Assembly (NCBI RefSeq): GCF_001949145.1
Contig: NW_019091490.1
Coordinates: 853,599 to 912,932, forward strand
DNA from: Acanthaster planci
Lineage: Eukaryota; Echinodermata; Asteroidea; Valvatida; Acanthasteridae
DNA length: 59,334 nt
Reading direction: 5' to 3'
Part shown: piece by piece, positions 37,053-48,230 of the stretch
Numbering within the stretch: the first letter of the stretch is position 1
Layout: every line of letters begins with the position of its first letter
Translations under genes and position numbers: made by a program
Notes under the pieces: model-generated
The model's database searches: none
Told to the model about the DNA's origin: nothing
What the model saw: the letters and a program-made list of their open reading frames with translations, nothing else

Positions 37053-40000
37053 CTACGCCCCCGTGGGGTGTAGGGTTCGTTGGGACCGAAAACACGAACC
37101 ACGTGACCGGATTCTCCTCCTTATTGCGATAAATAAATAGCCCGACGAAGCGCCCACGAAGGCGGTCGTCATGACGAGAAGACTGAAGACATAGTCACCT
37201 GTGACGTCATACAGAATCCCTGCATGAAATAAGACAAAAAGAAGTCATCCTGTTAATACCTATAGATTGAAAGAAGTACGTTTCGAAATTCCCAATTCCC
37301 CCGCCCCGGACGTAATGGATAAGCCATTGGATCTTACCTGCTAAAGGCGAACTGATCAGATAGCCAATTCCGTTTGGAACCAACGACATGGTAATGGCCC
37401 ATTCTGTCCCGTACTGGTCGTGGAAAAGTTGGGCCGCAGCGACGAAAACTTTGGCATTGACGCCAGACCGTAGGACACCGGAAACTAGGAGACGAAAGGA
37501 CAGGAATACAACGACAAGTCAGTCCAAAAGATATTTCCTGAGGGAGTTTTTTTTTTCTCCAAAGTCGTATTGTGTCCATGCCCGTGATGGTGCTCTCGTA
37601 CTAGAAAAGTTCAGGGATGCAACCAAGACACACTGGTGCCTACGGTGGAAATAGGCGCGAAAGTGTCTTCCGATGAAAGCTATGCATCCAGAAAGTCGAC
37701 TGTTCACTATGTAATATCCTTGTGCTTATTCGGGCTGTATAGTTTTGCGAATATCGTGTCATCATTTTGCCAATATGATCAACGGGACTTGTTGTTTTCT
37801 ACTGACGAAATCATTTCTTGTTGCTGTAACCGGAACTCACGCAGCCAGTGTTTTAATCAGTGATGACTCACCCATGGCAAAGAAAATCATCAATCCAAAC
37901 GTCTTGGCAATGGTGAGTAATCCCAGCACTACGGTTCCCAGAAGACTGGATACCAGCAACATGTACACTTCCATGAACGGCAGACGATTTCCTATAAGGG
38001 CTATCACGAGTTTGCTGCCAAGTTCCCCCAGAGCAAAACACATGACGACCGTGGAAATCTGGTTACTGCCCAGACCAATATCTTTCAGATAACTGGCCTG
38101 TGAAAGAAATATCAAATGTTAGTTTTCGACTTCGTTTTGTTCCATTTTCCTTTTGTTATCCGAGCCAAATTTGGGGTTGGGCAGGGGTCCCAACAGGCGT
38201 CAGGGTCGAGTTGAGCTGGGTTGGGTTGGTAAGCGGGGAAATAAATTTCACCGCAAATGATAAAATAAGCAAATAATTGAAGGAAGATGGCAGAAGGTCA
38301 TAAAATGACCAACGGTGGATAGTACGCATGTTTGGACAATCACCAAGCTGTTGCTATGAAATTAATGTATACGTGGCAGTTGAACCGTTTAAGTTGGACA
38401 TCCAGGCAAAATCAGTAATTCCATTCCCTTTTTAATATCCAAAAGTAACAAGCCAAACTAAATGGAAAATGAAATTATTTTCCCCTGTGCACTAGCAACT
38501 CTGTGTCGTGAATGTTCAGGCCTTAACAAAACAAACAAAACAAAAACAAAAAAGAAACGCTAATGCATTACTTTCTCAAATGCATGATACATACAAAATT
38601 GAGATCGAAGAAAGCCCAGCCAAAGTGGGACAGCGTGACGGACACGCACCACGCCCAAACCTCAACGTCCGTCACAAAGCTATGAAGACGACCACGACAA
38701 TCCGTGTCAACTTGAGGTTCCATCTGAGGCAACTCTGAACAGGAAATGGTGGCTTCCGTTTCGATGCTTTCGTCAGTAGACGCCCTGGCTACGCCGCCTC
38801 CCTCTTCGGCGTGACCATCATCGCCAATGTGCCCCACCCGGACCATGCTCTCCAATTCGTGTTTCTCAGTTGGAGTCTCACGGGGCCCTGCAGCGTAGCC
38901 CTCCGTCGACGGTGGGTCGGTCAACAGCAAGCAGTCGGCGATCCCAACAGCGAGTATGCCGCCGCTAAGAATTCTTAGCGCATTCCGCCATCCATACCGA
39001 GTAATGAAAGCCGTCAGCATAGGGCTAAAGACGAGCATGCCTGGCCATATCGAATTGAAAGCAAGGTTAACTTTTTTATTTTGGGAACCTGGGATTGAAA
39101 TAAGCAATAAAATGGAACATTTATACGGATTAATTTATTTTATATTTACACTGATTAATAATTTAAGATTTGTTATTTATCACATCTGCAGGTGTTGGGC
39201 AACATTTTAAAAAATGGAAACTAGGCATGGATTCCGCTGAATCAGATATAGATTCAGGGAACGTGTGATAAGAAATGGCTTCTTTGTTAATTTTGTTTGT
39301 CTAATTTCTGTCTTAATGACTTCTGTGTAAGACTTTGCCTTCTGAATATGCTTCCGTGTTTCCCCCTTTCTTCTCAGTTACGTTTTACTTATTATTACTA
39401 GTAGATTATTTTTCAAATCATTCGTTTATTGATCCGTATAACTCAGCAAATATACTTTGCAATGTGGAAATGCATTGCAAACGCAAAAAATAAACAATAA
39501 AAATATTACATCACCGCAGCAAGAATAATTCTCGGACGTAGCTTTCGACAGAAATGTTGGGAGACGACAGGACGGCACTTTACCGGTCGAGGAGCCCGTT
39601 TGAGCCAGAGCGCTCGCCCGAGAAAAGTTCCCTTTCGCAAACCAGTTCAGAAGTAGTGCGATGGACGCGTTCGTCATCAGATTGCCGCCAACACCTGTCA
39701 AGACCGAGAACGTGAAAAACGCGTATCCCAGCATTGGCACGGGAACGAATGACGTCGTCAGCAGTCCTGCGCAGAAGACGACCACTCCGAAGATGGCGAC
39801 AGTACGGTGGCGCACCTTCAGCGACAGGAGTGCGCTGAGAGGGCTGGCGAGACAGGACAGTGAACCCGAGAGAGATCCTAGCCAACCTGAAAGCCAATTA
39901 TGAAACTGCATGCAATATTTTTACAGCAAGTTTTAAGTTTAAGTACAGCAAGGGTCTTTAATCAGAGAAGGCAAACCCCCTTACGACACTGCAGAAAAAA

Positions 40001-40977
40001 ATGAAACATCATTTCTCTCAACATCGCAAGTCCTACATTCTGTGGACTGAATCCAAACTCCGAGTTCATGTCCTTACTTGCACAGAGCTTACGACATGAG
40101 TTTTCCCATTAATGTCTTTCAATTCATCTTGATCACATTTTCTATAAAAAAAATTACCTTCAGATTGGCTGTCAAAAAGGTTTCATGCATCTCACTGGTG
40201 GTGCAAATTAAAGATCGCCAAAACCTTTTCTCAGACACAGTGGCGAAAATTTATGGCTGACATTGAGGGATGGTGAATGAGGGGTTGACTTGCCCAGCCA
40301 TGGACATTTAAAAAGGGGGTGAGGTCGCTGACACCATAAATATTGCTATGGGTTGAAAATGTTGAGGGCACCAATTGATTTCGGAAAGAAATCCATTAAT
40401 TCTTCTCTCGATCCACTAGTTTACTTAGCCACCTAGGAGCAATAAAAATGTTCTAAAAGTCAAATTTAGCTTCGAGAATATTGAGAAGTGCAAATATATT
40501 ATATAAAACACTTTCAGCCCATAAGAAGTCCCCTAGGATTTGTTCACAGGAGCGGCGTCCGTAAAAGATATTCTTTTTTAGTTTCCATAGAGGTAGAAAC
40601 ATACCCCAGAAATGTGGGGTCCGTCGTCCGCTGCCCTGAGTCACAAGTTTGTGGGGATGAGCGCGGCGGAGGCGTCGAAGACGGGCCCCACACTAGTTCC
40701 GGGGTATTTTGCTACCTCTAAAATATTTTGTCCAAACAATGCAGCCTTTCACACGTTCAACAAACACACGATCTATAGGCAAATATCGTCCGTGCAGAAA
40801 CCCATGCAGAAACTAACCCGTTAATGCAGCGCTGGAATGGAACTCCTCTTGCAGGCTGAGGAACAGAGTACTGAAGTTGAACAAGGGTCCGAGAGACAAG
40901 AAAAACTGGCCGAAAGTGGCGAAAGTGACGACCCAACGCCACCGTGACCATCCACAACGGGTCTGTAGACAAACCAT
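37053..40977 (-). CDS. SLC16 (monocarboxylate transporter)-like gene A
   Basis: Six minus-strand exons: 40977-40818, 39886-39584, 39040-38595, 38097-37872, 37484-37338, 37219-37053; 1449 nt, 482 aa. Exon structure and phases (1, 1, 0, 1, 1) equal those of genes B and C. It is a 12-helix MFS transporter by family. Helix 1 starts RWRWVVTFATFGQFF. The helix 5 signature appears as NWFAKGNFSRASALA (family YFxKRxLAxGxAxAG). RYGWRNALRILSGG matches the family GWR..F.ILGG element. A hydrophilic, acidic loop joins the two halves (exon 3). The second half has GSKLVIALIGNRL where the family has G-[RK]-x3-G-x3-D, so the Asp is replaced by Asn. The C-terminus is basic. The substrate cannot be told. It is the most divergent member and lies head-to-head with the plus-strand copies. 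Confidence 0.92.
40590..40718. mobile_element. Fold-back MITE-like element in intron 1 of gene A
   Basis: Starts gaggtagaaacatacccc and ends ggggtattttgctacctc; the arms run about 60 bp with few mismatches (gtggggtccgtcgtccgc against the inverse of cgaagacgggccccac). Both flanks show ta, compatible with a TA target duplication. Confidence 0.85.
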
Positions 40978-42259
40978 GGCCGCTATTATGCCAACCTTCT
41001 GGCATCGATTCTCTCAAATTTGTCCAATGCTCTGTCCATGATAGTGTAATTCTGGTTTATGTAAGCAGAATAACTGGTTAGTCTGTGAAGTCAGTTAGTG
41101 TAGATACGATGGCTGTCCACTCCACTAGACCAAAGGTTTCAAAATCCTGCATGTCAATTTATTCATATCTGAGCCACCGAGAGTCGGTTGCAATTTAAAA
41201 AAGTGTCTCCGTTGATCAGTACACATACGTACGTAGGTTTATTCCGTACTTTGTTAATCAGCATATTACGTGTAATCCTGCACGTCGCAGGTGCATGATA
41301 AACTGCATTTTGACCCCGCTTAAAATATACGAGCCGTGAGACTCTTCCACTGTTTGTACTTATGCCAATGCGCACTCAACGTTTCATTACTTCCAGTGCA
41401 ACACCCGTGTACTTTTGAGGGGGTGATGTTACTTCTGAATTTTTGCTAGGATCTTGCAGCGTGTGTAGCCAAGACGGAAGTCCTACACAAATAATGATAA
41501 AAAGTGTAATTGCAAAAAGTTTGTAAAATTACATAATTTCAGTACAACATGACCAAAATAAAATCCACATCTATTCTGTAATTTATGAACGCAAGTTGGT
41601 ATGACTTGCACTTTGAATACTCCTCATTTTTGGGGTGTGGACTTTTTCTCCCTAGATTCGCTTTTCAACTTGATAGATTTTTCCAAATATCGTGCTTCAG
41701 ACATGGATGAAGCGAACAAGTTATGGAAAGCAAATACATAAGTTTTTCGGCCATACCGGACAAGACGCGTCGCATGGCCGCCATTTCTCAAAGTGAAGAG
41801 ACACAAACCAGAAAGTGTTTATAAAGCTAATACAGTTTTTATATTTTATTCGGGACCCAACATGGCATGTGCTTACCTCCGTAAATTGTTCGGCCGATAG
41901 GTATCTGTTTCATCGTCCGTGTGGGCTGAGAGGGGTGTCAGTGCAGCTGCCCTCAGAACCCATGATTGCCATCGATATTTTTTTAAATCCTCGACCTGTT
42001 CGAAATGGGGGGGATTAAAAGGAGAAAAATTAAGGATGCACTCTCTCTTAAAAATACATGTAACATCTTAAAATAATAACAAAACCCGAAGCTGTTTGAT
42101 GTTTAAGTATCACAAAATTAAACTTCGGATACTTTCAGCATATTCGCTTGTTGTAGGCAAAATTACGAGTGTGACATTAAAAAGCAGATTCTGTGAGGCT
42201 GAAGGACTTGTAACGAAAGGAGGTTTGATGTGAAGCTGACGCCAGTTCATCTTTTCGCC
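40978..42259. other. Divergent intergenic region between gene A and pseudogene P
   Basis: It should contain the gene A promoter. I see no exon. A ggccgccatttc word at 41777-41788, which resembles a YY1-type core, is the only notable motif and may be chance. Confidence 0.4.
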
Positions 42260-43940
42260 GTGGTCTGCTTCCAGCTTCGCTGTTGGTGGTGGCGTTGGGT
42301 TGTCATACTCTCAGCATTCATCATGACATTCCTCTCCCTGGGGTCTTAATACAACTACAGTATCCTCTACGTGACTGAGCTTACAGGCAGAGTTTCATTC
42401 TGAACCCGTGGTAACAGGTAAAGACTAAACTATAGATTTTATCTACGATAGCCGTTTCACAGAAACTTAGCAACCAATCCACGATTTTAAAAAAATAGTG
42501 TTCATTTTCAGTTCAACAGCTCAAAGCCTTTTGTAGGAAGTATTTCCCTGTTCAAGATCATTAACATTTTCCTTTTGCGCAGTTGATGCAAACGTTGCCA
42601 GCGCCAACGTGACTATAACGTACAAAGTAGTGTTGTCTGGAGAACCCACAGGGAATGGACAACTGATCTGTTAGACATCAGTGGATGGACTCAGCGGCGG
42701 GATACTGGGTGCAGGCCTCGCCAGCAGCGCGTTCCTGACCAACCCGCCTACCGAGGACTACGCCGCAGCCCCTGACGAATCCCTGGAGAAGAAACAGGAA
42801 TTGGAGAGTATGGTCCCAGTGAAGACAGATCCTGAAGGTGGCACCAAAGGGAAGAAAAGAGGAGAGTGCGGAAGCAAGGATAATGAGGCAAACGAGAAAA
42901 AAGAGGACAATGAGGAGGCTGAAGGCAATACTGTCGGCAATCCTGGAATTCTCGTCAAGAGCGTTGAGGTTTGGTTGTGGTCCACTGCTTTGGTGCTCTC
43001 TTACCTGGGATGGACGTTCTTCAATGTCAGCTTTGTAAGTTGATATACCGTGAATGCAATGTAAGTGTCCAGAGAGGAATCTCAGATTTTCACGCCAGCA
43101 GCGACGAATCCAAATCATGCTTTCGTAATGGTGCCTATTGTTGTGAGTCCAATACGTCTCACACTTCAGAAGTGTTCAGCGTTTGCGGCCTCGTCCGCCA
43201 CCTTATTTCCTCGCCGAATAAGACGCTGCAGCTGTCGTATGATCTTTCTCAGTACACGACTCAGAGAGCGTGCATGTAGTGTAAGTCGCTCAATTTTGTC
43301 GAGTGATCATGCTGAGCACGGTATTGTCAAATTAATAAACCGTTAGCATTAAACAAACACGTATAAAACACAAGTTCAGAACTTTAAAATGGCAGGCTTT
43401 CCAAATGTATCGATCCGCCTTACGCAGAAGCAACCCCGAGCCACGTTGGTGGGGAGTGTTCGTAGTGATGCATACGCAACGCATGCATCTCAGAGTCGTT
43501 CGTGAACCAGCGAAGTGGCGTTCCCACCAAAGGAGCCTCCGTTGATAGGAAAATTGTGCCCTCTATTGGGCTTGCTCGGGGCCCATTATCACATAGCGGG
43601 ACGTCGGTGAATGTGACCTCATGGTGTGACTTCCGTTCGGAAGAAGTATTATTTATTCAAGCATCCTGTGGAAGTGGATAAAAAAGCATATTCAATTGTT
43701 TTTTTCCATTACAGGCCAGTTTCACGAAAGGGCTTGACCTCAACAGTCACGAGATATCTATGTCCATTATGTTGTTTGCTTGTGGGGAATCTGGAGGGAA
43801 GATTCTCATCGGTGTGGTCGGTGATCACATGCCCTTCATGCATGTGTACTGGCTCCTCGTGTCCTGTGTCTTTGCGACGGTTCAGCTGGCTTTGCTGACC
43901 ATCGCGAAGACTTTTGCAACCGTTGTGGGGATTGCTTTGG
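42260..43940 (+). pseudogene. Broken SLC16-like copy P
   Basis: Exon 1 relic 42260-42417: the ATG of B and C is GTG here, CAA has become TAA (L-G-S-stop), and 4 bp are inserted after ctctacgtga. Exon 2 is not found. Exon 3 relic 42690-43034 lacks its first ~28 codons (the GMLVFSP..GWRNALR part) but stays open to a good donor (ttt|gtaagt). Exon 4, 43715-43940, is fully open with intact splice sites and 226 nt as in A, B and C (GLDLNSHEISMSIMLFACGE, VVGDHMPFMHVYW). Exons 5 and 6 are not found before gene B. It cannot make a full transporter; the clean exons 3 and 4 suggest recent loss. Confidence 0.88.
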
Positions 43941-44154
43941 GTAAAGTCCGTGCCATAATATCTTTTTTTTCCAGCGAAGCCACTCAGGATATTAAATTTC
44001 AGATCAAGGACCCCTAAATCCCCTATTCATACGGTCTACTTGATAATAGCGCAGTTGTAGATCTGCTTTTTGGATCCTGGTGATGAAATCTCCAATACCC
44101 TCCTTAAGAATATAGACTTTCGAAGACGAGTTGGGGATCCTACTTAGTGTTGTA

Positions 44155-44355
44155 GTACTTGTGCTCGGTACTCGTACTCGAGTACTACTCGAGTACCGTT
44201 TTCAGAGTACTCGTACTCGTACTAGTACACGGACGTCCAAGTACTCGTACTCGAACTACAGTTCTTGTACTCGGGCTACGAAATACTCGGAACTCGACAT
44301 CCAAAACTTGTACTCGAGCATCAAAGTACTCGTACTCGATTAACAGTACTCGATA
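44155..44355. repeat. tactcg/actcgt simple-sequence repeat
   Basis: About 200 bp built of tactcg, gtactcgag and actcgtac words, many palindromic. Overlapping open frames rich in S, R and T come from the repeat. Confidence 0.9.
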
Positions 44356-44899
44356 AAAAAAATCCTTTAAGTTAACTTACCACGGCCGTTAAAATAAGGT
44401 ACAAACATATCTACCCCAATGACCCGATATTCGATACGGTTCTGACAAAAAGAAGGCCGAACGTGGTAGGATTCCTACTATGCTTTTCGTCGTCGCTCCT
44501 ACTTGACCCCTAAAATTTTAAGAGCCACGATCATCCCCGGACCGGATTTTATCCAGTAAGCACCCGGTAGGTACTGTGCAAGGGGCATAGGAAAAAACTG
44601 GAATCAAAGGAATCATGATTCATGATAAGTGTGAGCGTTATAAGTGAAACAAACACGTTTAACTGCCGCCGTACAAGGAGAAACTTTTCAAAGCATCAAC
44701 TCGTCCATATGTCATGCAGTGTTACGTTGTTGATGTAACGGTGGCATTAAAGAACCCTCTCATTTGAGCATGAAGCCCACCTGTCCCCGCTCCCCGTAAC
44801 CCTACCAACGCCCCAGCCTCCCTTCTACAAATCATTGACTGTCTGTCTTGTAAATGTAAAATTTCCTTGAGTTATTTTCTAATTGAGTAATACAGGCTA

Positions 44900-45010
44900 T
44901 TCATAGAAGTACGCCACCAAGAGTTTGCAGCGCGTTGGCCAATCATGACGCGCGACGTTTGTCGACCCTTTCCAAACGTGCATTGGGTCGACAAATTCCG
45001 CGCACTGTCC
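44900..45010. repeat. Dispersed repeat with an 18-bp hairpin
   Basis: After agagtttgcagcgcgttggc comes gcgcgacgtttgtcgaccc, a loop, and gggtcgacaaattccgcgc, an imperfect inverted repeat (44949-45003). Related copies are at 36660 and 55110. Confidence 0.75.
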
Positions 45011-47259
45011 GAAACGTTGAGTTCCTCACGGTTCTTTTCAGAACCATACAGACTCACAAAGAGATCGTATCTTTGCATGGTGCTACCACAAGCTTTCCAC
45101 TTTAACTTTTTATCGGTGTTAAATTTTTTGATGTTCTTTCAAAACAGTTGGCGTTTCTTTTATGTATTGTAACACTTGTAGGTGTACAAAGTAACACCAG
45201 CGGTGTTAAAGTAACACTTTTGGTGTGGTCCTCTGATAACACCAAAAAGTATTGTTTTAACAGTATTGGTAAAAGGTTGTTCACTGGCTGTTTGCCATAT
45301 ACTTATGCAACAATAAATTGCTAAATGAAATGGAAAGCTTGAGTAGTGACGTATACAACATCTAGCAATTTTTCAAGATGTATTTTTTTTGCGTTGGGGA
45401 GATGTTAATTTATATAACGGGTTTTGCCTTTACCCAACGTATATATTAATAAGAAACACTGTATGCTCAGTTAAACCCGTCATATAAATCTAGCCAGTTG
45501 TTGTGCAAAAATCAATGCAACATGGGTTCAGTTTCTCAGACTGAATGGATAACAGTTGTGCTCGTCAATATGCGAATTCATATCTGCAAAAGGTCTCAAA
45601 AATTGATTAAAAATAGTAACCCATTTGGAAATAATGTTAATTGGAATACGAAGGTGCAATTTCCTGGTAGATTTCGTTTTTTGAAACACACACATGGAGG
45701 AATCGGAGGAAACTAAGGCCGAGACTTAAATTCGCCTGTTCAACTTTAATAAGTACATTTTTTCCATAATCCATTTTTATGGACTGTATGCATTAACTAT
45801 ATGTATTTTAATTAAATGTACTTTTTCCTAGTTCGTTTATGAGACATATTTTTCCAGTTCGTTTGTACAAGATCTTTTTTGGAGAAATAATCGTTGTTTT
45901 TGCGAGATATGTCGTATATATCTTGTACAAACTTACTTTGGAAAATCATAAACATGACTTTTGAAAAGGTGTACAAATGCTTACCAGTAATCACATACAA
46001 AATAATGCAAATGCTGTCGTCATAAAATTTCTAATACCGTTCATGCGCATTATGCAAGAGTACGGCAAAACAGTTAATACCAAGCTTACCGTTAGGGTTT
46101 CCCACTGGCGAGCATGCAGCGTATGCATGTACATGTACTTTACACGCAATGCATATGACTTGTGTCTACAAAATAATGCTAGCACCATTGTATTGTCATC
46201 ACACTAAGAACATGATTCGCAGTCTCTTTTTGGCGGATGCTGATGAAAACCAGCTGATCGACAACCAGGTGCTATTCATTTTGTTTCATTTCTGGTTGAA
46301 TTTCTTCGCAATGCTCAGTTCAAATACAGTGCTGTTCCATGGCCAAATAAAGTCCGTGCATTGCACATGCAAATAGCCTTCATCATGTAATGAGTGAACG
46401 TGTTCAAATGTACTTGTACATGTATGGATTGTGTTCCATTGTGAAGGAAGGGAAGGCTCCACTCTCCCTGTCGGACCGGCGGATCGACATGTATTAGTCA
46501 GATAGCCGCTTTTGTTTCTTTGTTGGTTTGTTTGTTTGCTTGTTTGTTTATTTTGATGGTTTCGTGTTGGTTGCATGTGTTTGTTTGTTGGTTGGTTTTC
46601 TCTTCTTTTTTTTTTCTTTCAAATTTACTGTTTGTTTGTTGTGATTGTATGAGACCCAAACTTCAACCAACCTGGAGCCCATGCATGCATTGTGAACGAC
46701 AATAATCAGGCAGTGTGATCAGCAAGTGAACATGGAAGAATTGAACTTTCATGGGGAGTGCAATCGATAAAAGAGTGATATTTCTCTGTTGATCTGCTAG
46801 CATAGCCTGGGGTAATCATACTCGTCTAGTTCCAAAGGCTAGTCATCATCCCGCGTATGTTGAACAACAGTCTGTGTCCAGCTCATGTAGTGCACGTACG
46901 GTAAGTATAAAATGGTGGAACCATTGAGCAGCTTTGAATTTACAGTTTATTTTGAGCGAAAAAAAAGGAAAGCATAGGTATCAAGAAGATTTCAATTCCT
47001 ACACTTCAGCCGTGCACTGAAATTGTAAGCACTGTTTCCTGAAACTGGATTGATCTTAGAAACAAATCCCCCCCCTCCTCTCCCTTCCTCTGCTGAAATT
47101 CGGTCTCACAAAGTTCAGTCAGTCACGCTTTTTTTCTCCAATGCACTTCCAGACTCCAGTGTCTGTTATTACTTAAAAATATGGTGTACTATTGAGGCCA
47201 TCTTACACAACGTGGTAAGTGTTTCGCAGCGCGATAAGCGTTGATTCACTTCACGATTA

Positions 47260-47465
47260 CGGTTTTTCACAGTGCGCATGCGACAAGAGTTGTTTGCATT
47301 GGCAAAGCAATCCGGTTCGTAACGTCACAAGGGTGGACGCACCACGATTTAACTCCGGTTCCATGTAAACGGCGATCAATGCATGTAACCCTATCTGCTC
47401 TGCATGTGCAGTGGGCGTGGTTTGAACTGAAGTGATGTCACTTCCGAACCGGCTAAGAAGTGATA
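47260..47465. repeat. Segment shared with gene C intron 1 (54907-55110)
   Basis: Shared blocks in the same order: gcaatccggt, cacgattt, ggttccatgtaaacggcgat / gttccatgtag, cggcgatcaatgcatgtaac, tgtgcagtgggcgtggtt, gaactgaagtga. It sits upstream of gene B but inside intron 1 of gene C, so it is a dispersed repeat rather than a simple by-product of the tandem duplication. Confidence 0.75.
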
Positions 47466-48230
47466 CGCGGCGCAATGAGTGTTGTGTATAACGTAGCGCA
47501 GGACATGTGCGTGTTGTTAACGGTATGGAAACGTCATAAGATTGCATTACACTAAATACGCGCCTGTCGTTGACAGCGTCAAAACCTGAGAGAGAAAGCG
47601 CCACCTGGTGACGCCCAGGAAGATTAAGGCCTCGTTCTACTGTCAATTCAAAATTATGACTGCAGGGACAAGTTTCTTCTCAACTTTACGAGTTTTTATG
47701 TAACGAAGAAAAATCACAAAGAGAGAAAAAAAGTTTTAAAAAAATTTGTTCTCAACAGTACTCTCAATAATTGCTCAAACTCAGTCAAATGTTTGATTTT
47801 TTGAAATTTACTCTCTCACATAATGAAGCCAACGTCAGCATCACTTGAAAGAAAGATACAACGATATATAACAGAGGGGTACATGTATGTGGAGCTTCGC
47901 TACGTTCACCTTTTTGTAAAGAGCATAATGTTTTCCCTGTCCAGATGGCTAACATCGGTGACTGATTGCTTCATACTACAAGCCTACAGGTGTCCAGACC
48001 ACATTTACATATACAGCTTTAAAAAAACAACTGCATGGGACACTTGCCTGGCGGTTCTGGGCCAGATAAGTCATAGTGTGCTCGGTTCCTGAAAGCAGCA
48101 TTCATCTTCGAGTTGCCTGCCGGCTCCGCAAGTTGCATAGTACGAACGTGCGTGCCATGGTGTTTGCGCTGTAGATAAGGCTGAGCAAGGACTTGATCCG
48201 GCTGAAGTCGCGAAAGGTCGGCTTCTCGTC

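Larger units (their letters stand above)
43941..48230. other. Intergenic DNA between copy P and gene B
   Basis: Holds the simple repeat at 44155, a hairpin repeat at 44900-45010, a small palindromic patch of taacacc/ggtgtta words at 45180-45250, and a segment at 47260-47465 repeated inside gene C intron 1. The last 290 bp (about 47940-48230) resemble the 5' flank of gene C (54160-54401), so they probably carry the duplicated promoter and 5' UTR. No separate gene is supported. Confidence 0.5.

Noticed and set aside
44131-44356. Two plus-strand open frames rich in Ser, Arg and Thr
   Set aside because: They are translations of the tactcg simple repeat.
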